From BOG-908 sp963751795 (GTDB lineage: Bacteria > Pseudomonadota > Alphaproteobacteria > Acetobacterales > Acetobacteraceae), in NCBI GenBank assembly GCA_963751795.1, contig CAVVVI010000002.1, forward strand, positions 310,001 through 374,000: a DNA stretch of 64,000 nucleotides. The letters run 5' to 3'. The notes under the pieces were generated by a model. That model made no database searches, had not been told where the DNA came from, and saw only the letters and a program-made list of their open reading frames with translations. A program made the translations under genes and the position numbers. Within the stretch, counting starts at the first letter, position 1. Each line of letters opens with the position of its first letter. This document shows, piece by piece, positions 61,374 to 64,000 of this stretch.

Positions 61374-62146
61374 GCCCGGCCGAACGACGGATGCCATGCC
61401 AGCGTGCTCCGTTCCACGGCGCGCGCGGCCATGTCGATGAGCTTGCCGAGCGCTGCGTAGATGAGGATGCCGAGGAGGACCACGTCGGTCTGCATGAATT
61501 CGCGCGCATTCATCGTCATGAACCCGATGCCCGAATTGCCCGCGATCGTCTCGGCGACGATCAAGGTGAGCCACATGATGCCGAGCGCGTAACGCAGGCC
61601 GACGAGGATGCTGGGCATGGCGCCGGGCAGGATAACGGTGCGGAAGAGCGCGCCGCCGCGCAGGCCCTGGATGCGCGCCATTTCCAGCAGGCCCGTGTCG
61701 ATGGTGCGGATGCCGTGATAGGTGTTGTAGTAGATCGGGAAAAACACGCCGACGGCGACCAGGAACAGCTTGGCGCCCTCGCCGATGCCGAACCAGACGA
61801 TCACGAGCGGGATCAGTGCCAGATGCGGCACCATCCGCGCCATCTGCAGAGTTCCGTCCAGCAGGCCTTCCGCCAGCCGGCTGACACCGGCGGCCAGGCC
61901 GAGGATGAAGCCGATGGAGCCGCCCACCGCGAGACCGGCCGCGGCTCGCGCGGCGGAGATCCCGGCATCGTGCAGCAGCTCGCCCGAGCGCAGCATCGCC
62001 AGGCCGGCGGCGAGCACGGCATGCGGCGGCGGCAGCTTGCGCGCGGGCAGCAGGCCGCTGGAGCTGCCTGCCTCCCAGGCCACCAGCAGAAGCGCCGGCA
62101 CCAGGAACGAAAGAACCTGCGGCAGCCGGCGCCCGGCCCCCGGCAT
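61370..62146 (-). CDS. ssuC: Aliphatic sulfonate ABC transporter permease
   Basis: A 258-residue membrane permease of the BPD family with six or so helices. The EAA-like loop appears as MARIQGLRGGALFRTVILPGAMPSILVGLR near residue 155; LIPLVIVWFGIGEGAKLFLVAVGVFFPIYYNT is typical of the SsuC/TauC type. The ATG shares a base with the ssuD stop (TGATG). Confidence 0.9.
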   Translation of the reverse strand: MPGAGRRLPQVLSFLVPALLLVAWEAGSSSGLLPARKLPPPHAVLAAGLAMLRSGELLHDAGISAARAAAGLAVGGSIGFILGLAAGVSRLAEGLLDGTLQMARMVPHLALIPLVIVWFGIGEGAKLFLVAVGVFFPIYYNTYHGIRTIDTGLLEMARIQGLRGGALFRTVILPGAMPSILVGLRYALGIMWLTLIVAETIAGNSGIGFMTMNAREFMQTDVVLLGILIYAALGKLIDMAARAVERSTLAWHPSFGRA

Positions 62147-63300
62147 CAGGAGGCGGCGCTCATGGCAGGCGCCCTGGGTGCCCGCTCGTTGGCGATGATC
62201 TCACCGAACGGCCCGTTCAGCGCCGCGGCGGGGCGCGCGCCGGCGCCGTGGGTGAGCGGCAGGCGGTCGAACAGCAGCTCGGCCACGCGGTAGGCTTCCT
62301 CAAGATGCGGGTAGCCGGAGAGGATGAAGTTATCGATGCCGAGGGCGCGGTATTCCAGCAGGCGGGCCGCCACGGTATCGGCGTCGCCGACCAGCGCGGT
62401 GCCGGCGCCGCCGCGCACCAGCCCGACGCCGGCCCACAGATCCGGGCTGATCTCCAGCCGATCTCGCCGCCCGCCATGCAGCGCCGCCATGCGCTGCTGG
62501 CCCACGCTGTCGTAGCGGTCGAACACTTTCTGCGCGTCGGCGACAACCTTGTCGTCCACGTAGCGGATGAGGTCGTTCGCCGCCTCCCAGGCCTGGGCAC
62601 GGGTTTCGCGGACGATGATGTGCAGGCGCAGGCCGAATGTGAAGGCGCGGCCGCGTGCGTCGGCGGCGCGCCGGGCGGCTTCCAGCTTGGCGGCGACATC
62701 GGCCGGCGGTTCGGCCCAGGTCAGGTACGTGTCGCAATGTTCGGCCGCGACCTCGATGCCGGCGGGCGAGGAGCCGCCGAACCAGAGCGGCGGGTAGGGC
62801 TGCTGTAGCGGCGGGAAAGCCAGCCGCGCATCCTCGACATGGATGTGACGGCCTTCGAAACTGACCGTCTCGCCACGCATCATCCGGCGCCAGACTTCGA
62901 GGAACTCCGCGGTCAGCACATACCGCTCGTCATGGGCAAGCCACTGGCCGTCGCCTTTCAGCTCGACGGGATCGCCGCCGGTGACGACGTTGATGAGCAA
63001 CCGGCCATCCGAGGCGCGGTCCAGTGCCGCGGCCATGCGGGCACCCACGGCGGGCGAGACCAGGCCCGGGCGCAGCGCGATCAGGAAGCGGAGCTGGCGC
63101 GTGGCCGGGGCCAGCGCGGAACCCACGACCCAGCTGTCTTCGCAGGAACGGCCGGTGGGCAGCAGCATGCCCCAATAGCCGAGCGAGTCGGCCGCCTGCG
63201 CCACCTGGCGCAGATAGTCGAGCGTGAGGGCGCGGCCGCCCTCGGTGCTGGCCAGGTAACGGCCGTCGCCATGGGTGGGCAGGAACCAGAGGATCTGCAT
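62146..63300 (-). CDS. ssuD: FMNH2-dependent alkanesulfonate monooxygenase
   Basis: A 384-residue luciferase-like flavin monooxygenase that cleaves the C-S bond of alkanesulfonates to aldehyde and sulfite. Hallmarks: MQILWFLPTHGDGRYL at the start, RSCEDSWVVGSALAPATRQLRFLIALRPGLVSP, LLINVVTGGDP near residue 110, HEERYVL-like HDERYVLTAEFLEVWRRM and PPLWFGGSSPAGIEVAAEH. AGGAG lies 10 bases before the ATG. The needed FMN reductase (SsuE) is not in the window and may lie beyond the right end. Confidence 0.93.
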   Translation of the reverse strand: MQILWFLPTHGDGRYLASTEGGRALTLDYLRQVAQAADSLGYWGMLLPTGRSCEDSWVVGSALAPATRQLRFLIALRPGLVSPAVGARMAAALDRASDGRLLINVVTGGDPVELKGDGQWLAHDERYVLTAEFLEVWRRMMRGETVSFEGRHIHVEDARLAFPPLQQPYPPLWFGGSSPAGIEVAAEHCDTYLTWAEPPADVAAKLEAARRAADARGRAFTFGLRLHIIVRETRAQAWEAANDLIRYVDDKVVADAQKVFDRYDSVGQQRMAALHGGRRDRLEISPDLWAGVGLVRGGAGTALVGDADTVAARLLEYRALGIDNFILSGYPHLEEAYRVAELLFDRLPLTHGAGARPAAALNGPFGEIIANERAPRAPAMSAAS

Positions 63301-63380
63301 GCGGGTGTCTCCTGGGCGGGCTGGCCGCCGCGGGGCGCCTGGGGCAGGCCGGCGCATCGGCCGGCCGCATTCGGCAGGGG

Positions 63381-64000
63381 CTAGAGGCCGGGCTTCAGCC
63401 TGGCATCGGCAACGCGCAACGGCGCCGGGATGAGATGCAGGCGGACGAAGGTGTCGGCGATATCCTGCTGGGAGGCGATGATCGGATCGGTGATGGGCTG
63501 GACGCCGAAAGCCAGGCGCTCCACCGCCCGGCGAACCGCCGACGGCGCCATGCCCATGGCCGGGGCGAGAAGCCGCACGATCTCGGCATGGTGGGCGGCC
63601 GCGTAGGCTTCGGTGCGCGACAGATCGGCCAGCGTGGCGCGGATCACGTCGGCATGGGCTTGGGCATAGTCCTGGGTGGAGAGGAAGAACTCGCGGTTCT
63701 CGTCGATGATGCGGCCGTTCTGCACGCCGTCGGCGATCTGCCGCGTCGGCAACGCATCTTCGGCGGCGGCGAGATAGGGATCCCAGATCACCCAGGCGTC
63801 CACGGCGTTGTTCTCGAATGCGGGCCGCGCCTCGGAAGGTTTGAGAAACACGCTCTGCACGTCGTTCGGCGTGAGGCCGCCGGCAGCGAGGATACGCACG
63901 AGCAGGTTGTGCACGTTGCTGCCGCGATTGAGCGCGATCCGCTTGCCCCGCAGATCGGCAATGCTGTGGATCGGGCTGGCTGCGGGCACGATAAGCGCCT
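63381..64000 (-). CDS. ssuA: Aliphatic sulfonate-binding protein SsuA (partial)
   Basis: The C-terminal 206 residues of a periplasmic solute-binding protein; the 5' part, with its signal, lies beyond the window, since the frame is open to the edge. Segments typical of the SsuA/NMT1 family are IADLRGKRIALNRGSNVHNLLVRIL, VFLKPSEARPAFENNAVDAWVIWDPYL and DIADTFVRLHLIP at the end. It delivers sulfonates to SsuBC. It is the first visible gene of the ssuA-D-C-B unit, 80 bp before ssuD. Confidence 0.88.
   Translation of the reverse strand, partial: ALIVPAASPIHSIADLRGKRIALNRGSNVHNLLVRILAAGGLTPNDVQSVFLKPSEARPAFENNAVDAWVIWDPYLAAAEDALPTRQIADGVQNGRIIDENREFFLSTQDYAQAHADVIRATLADLSRTEAYAAAHHAEIVRLLAPAMGMAPSAVRRAVERLAFGVQPITDPIIASQQDIADTFVRLHLIPAPLRVADARLKPGL

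Overview
The window looks like chromosomal DNA of a high-GC alphaproteobacterium, most likely of the Rhodospirillales/Acetobacteraceae type. The reasons are uniformly GC-rich coding, the order mnmE-mnmG-rsmG-parA-parB facing holA-lptE-leuS-DUF3576, a pqqB gene, the thrB-rnhA pair, and a promoter matching the alphaproteobacterial EcfG general-stress consensus. No rRNA, tRNA, CRISPR array, transposase or prophage was seen. Gene density is high and many junctions overlap by 4 bp.

Layout. 0-13 kb is a mixed region: an RNA methylase, a SAM methyltransferase, a Tat-exported protein, an L,D-transpeptidase, a manganese catalase with a small partner gene under a putative EcfG promoter, a MaoC hydratase, lactate permease plus glycerate 2-kinase, and a membrane cytochrome b with a molybdopterin oxidoreductase of the sulfite oxidase fold. 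13.6-17.5 kb is an overlapping cluster of a TIGR04282-type transferase, a radical SAM/SPASM protein, a membrane glycosyltransferase and a GT2 enzyme. 17.6-23 kb holds a CNNM-type transporter, a Bcr/CflA efflux pump, a xanthine-guanine phosphoribosyltransferase, CsaA and an asparaginase-like protein. 23.5-27.9 kb is the most striking region: a kaiC-kaiB-kaiB-hybrid histidine kinase operon without kaiA in which every junction is a 4-bp overlap. It is probably a proteobacterial Kai timing or stress module that signals through phosphotransfer.

28-42 kb holds rnhA, thrB, an APC permease, lipoproteins, ispH, a frameshifted proA, a YceI protein, pqqB, prs, a frameshifted histidine phosphatase, uvrB and a frameshifted TPR/glycosyltransferase. 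The usual ispH-thrB-rnhA neighbourhood is split here by about 2.4 kb. 42-57.5 kb holds a TauE-type exporter, quinone oxidoreductase, ogt, then the chromosome-partition block (mnmE, mnmG, rsmG containing two perfect parS sites, parA, parB), the holA/lptE/leuS/DUF3576 block on the other strand, a YggS protein and kup. 57.6-64 kb holds a frameshifted GST, a DUF5519 protein, an SDR/XRE divergent pair and an ssu sulfonate uptake and desulfonation operon that runs off the end.

Two window-wide patterns stand out. First, a family of A/T-rich hairpin repeats, unlike the surrounding GC-rich DNA, sits directly after genes, mostly in facing pairs, and twice supplies the stop codon of the upstream gene. 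Second, at least six single-base frameshifts and one in-frame amber codon interrupt otherwise intact genes, including housekeeping ones. Assembly error is therefore a serious alternative to real pseudogenes.
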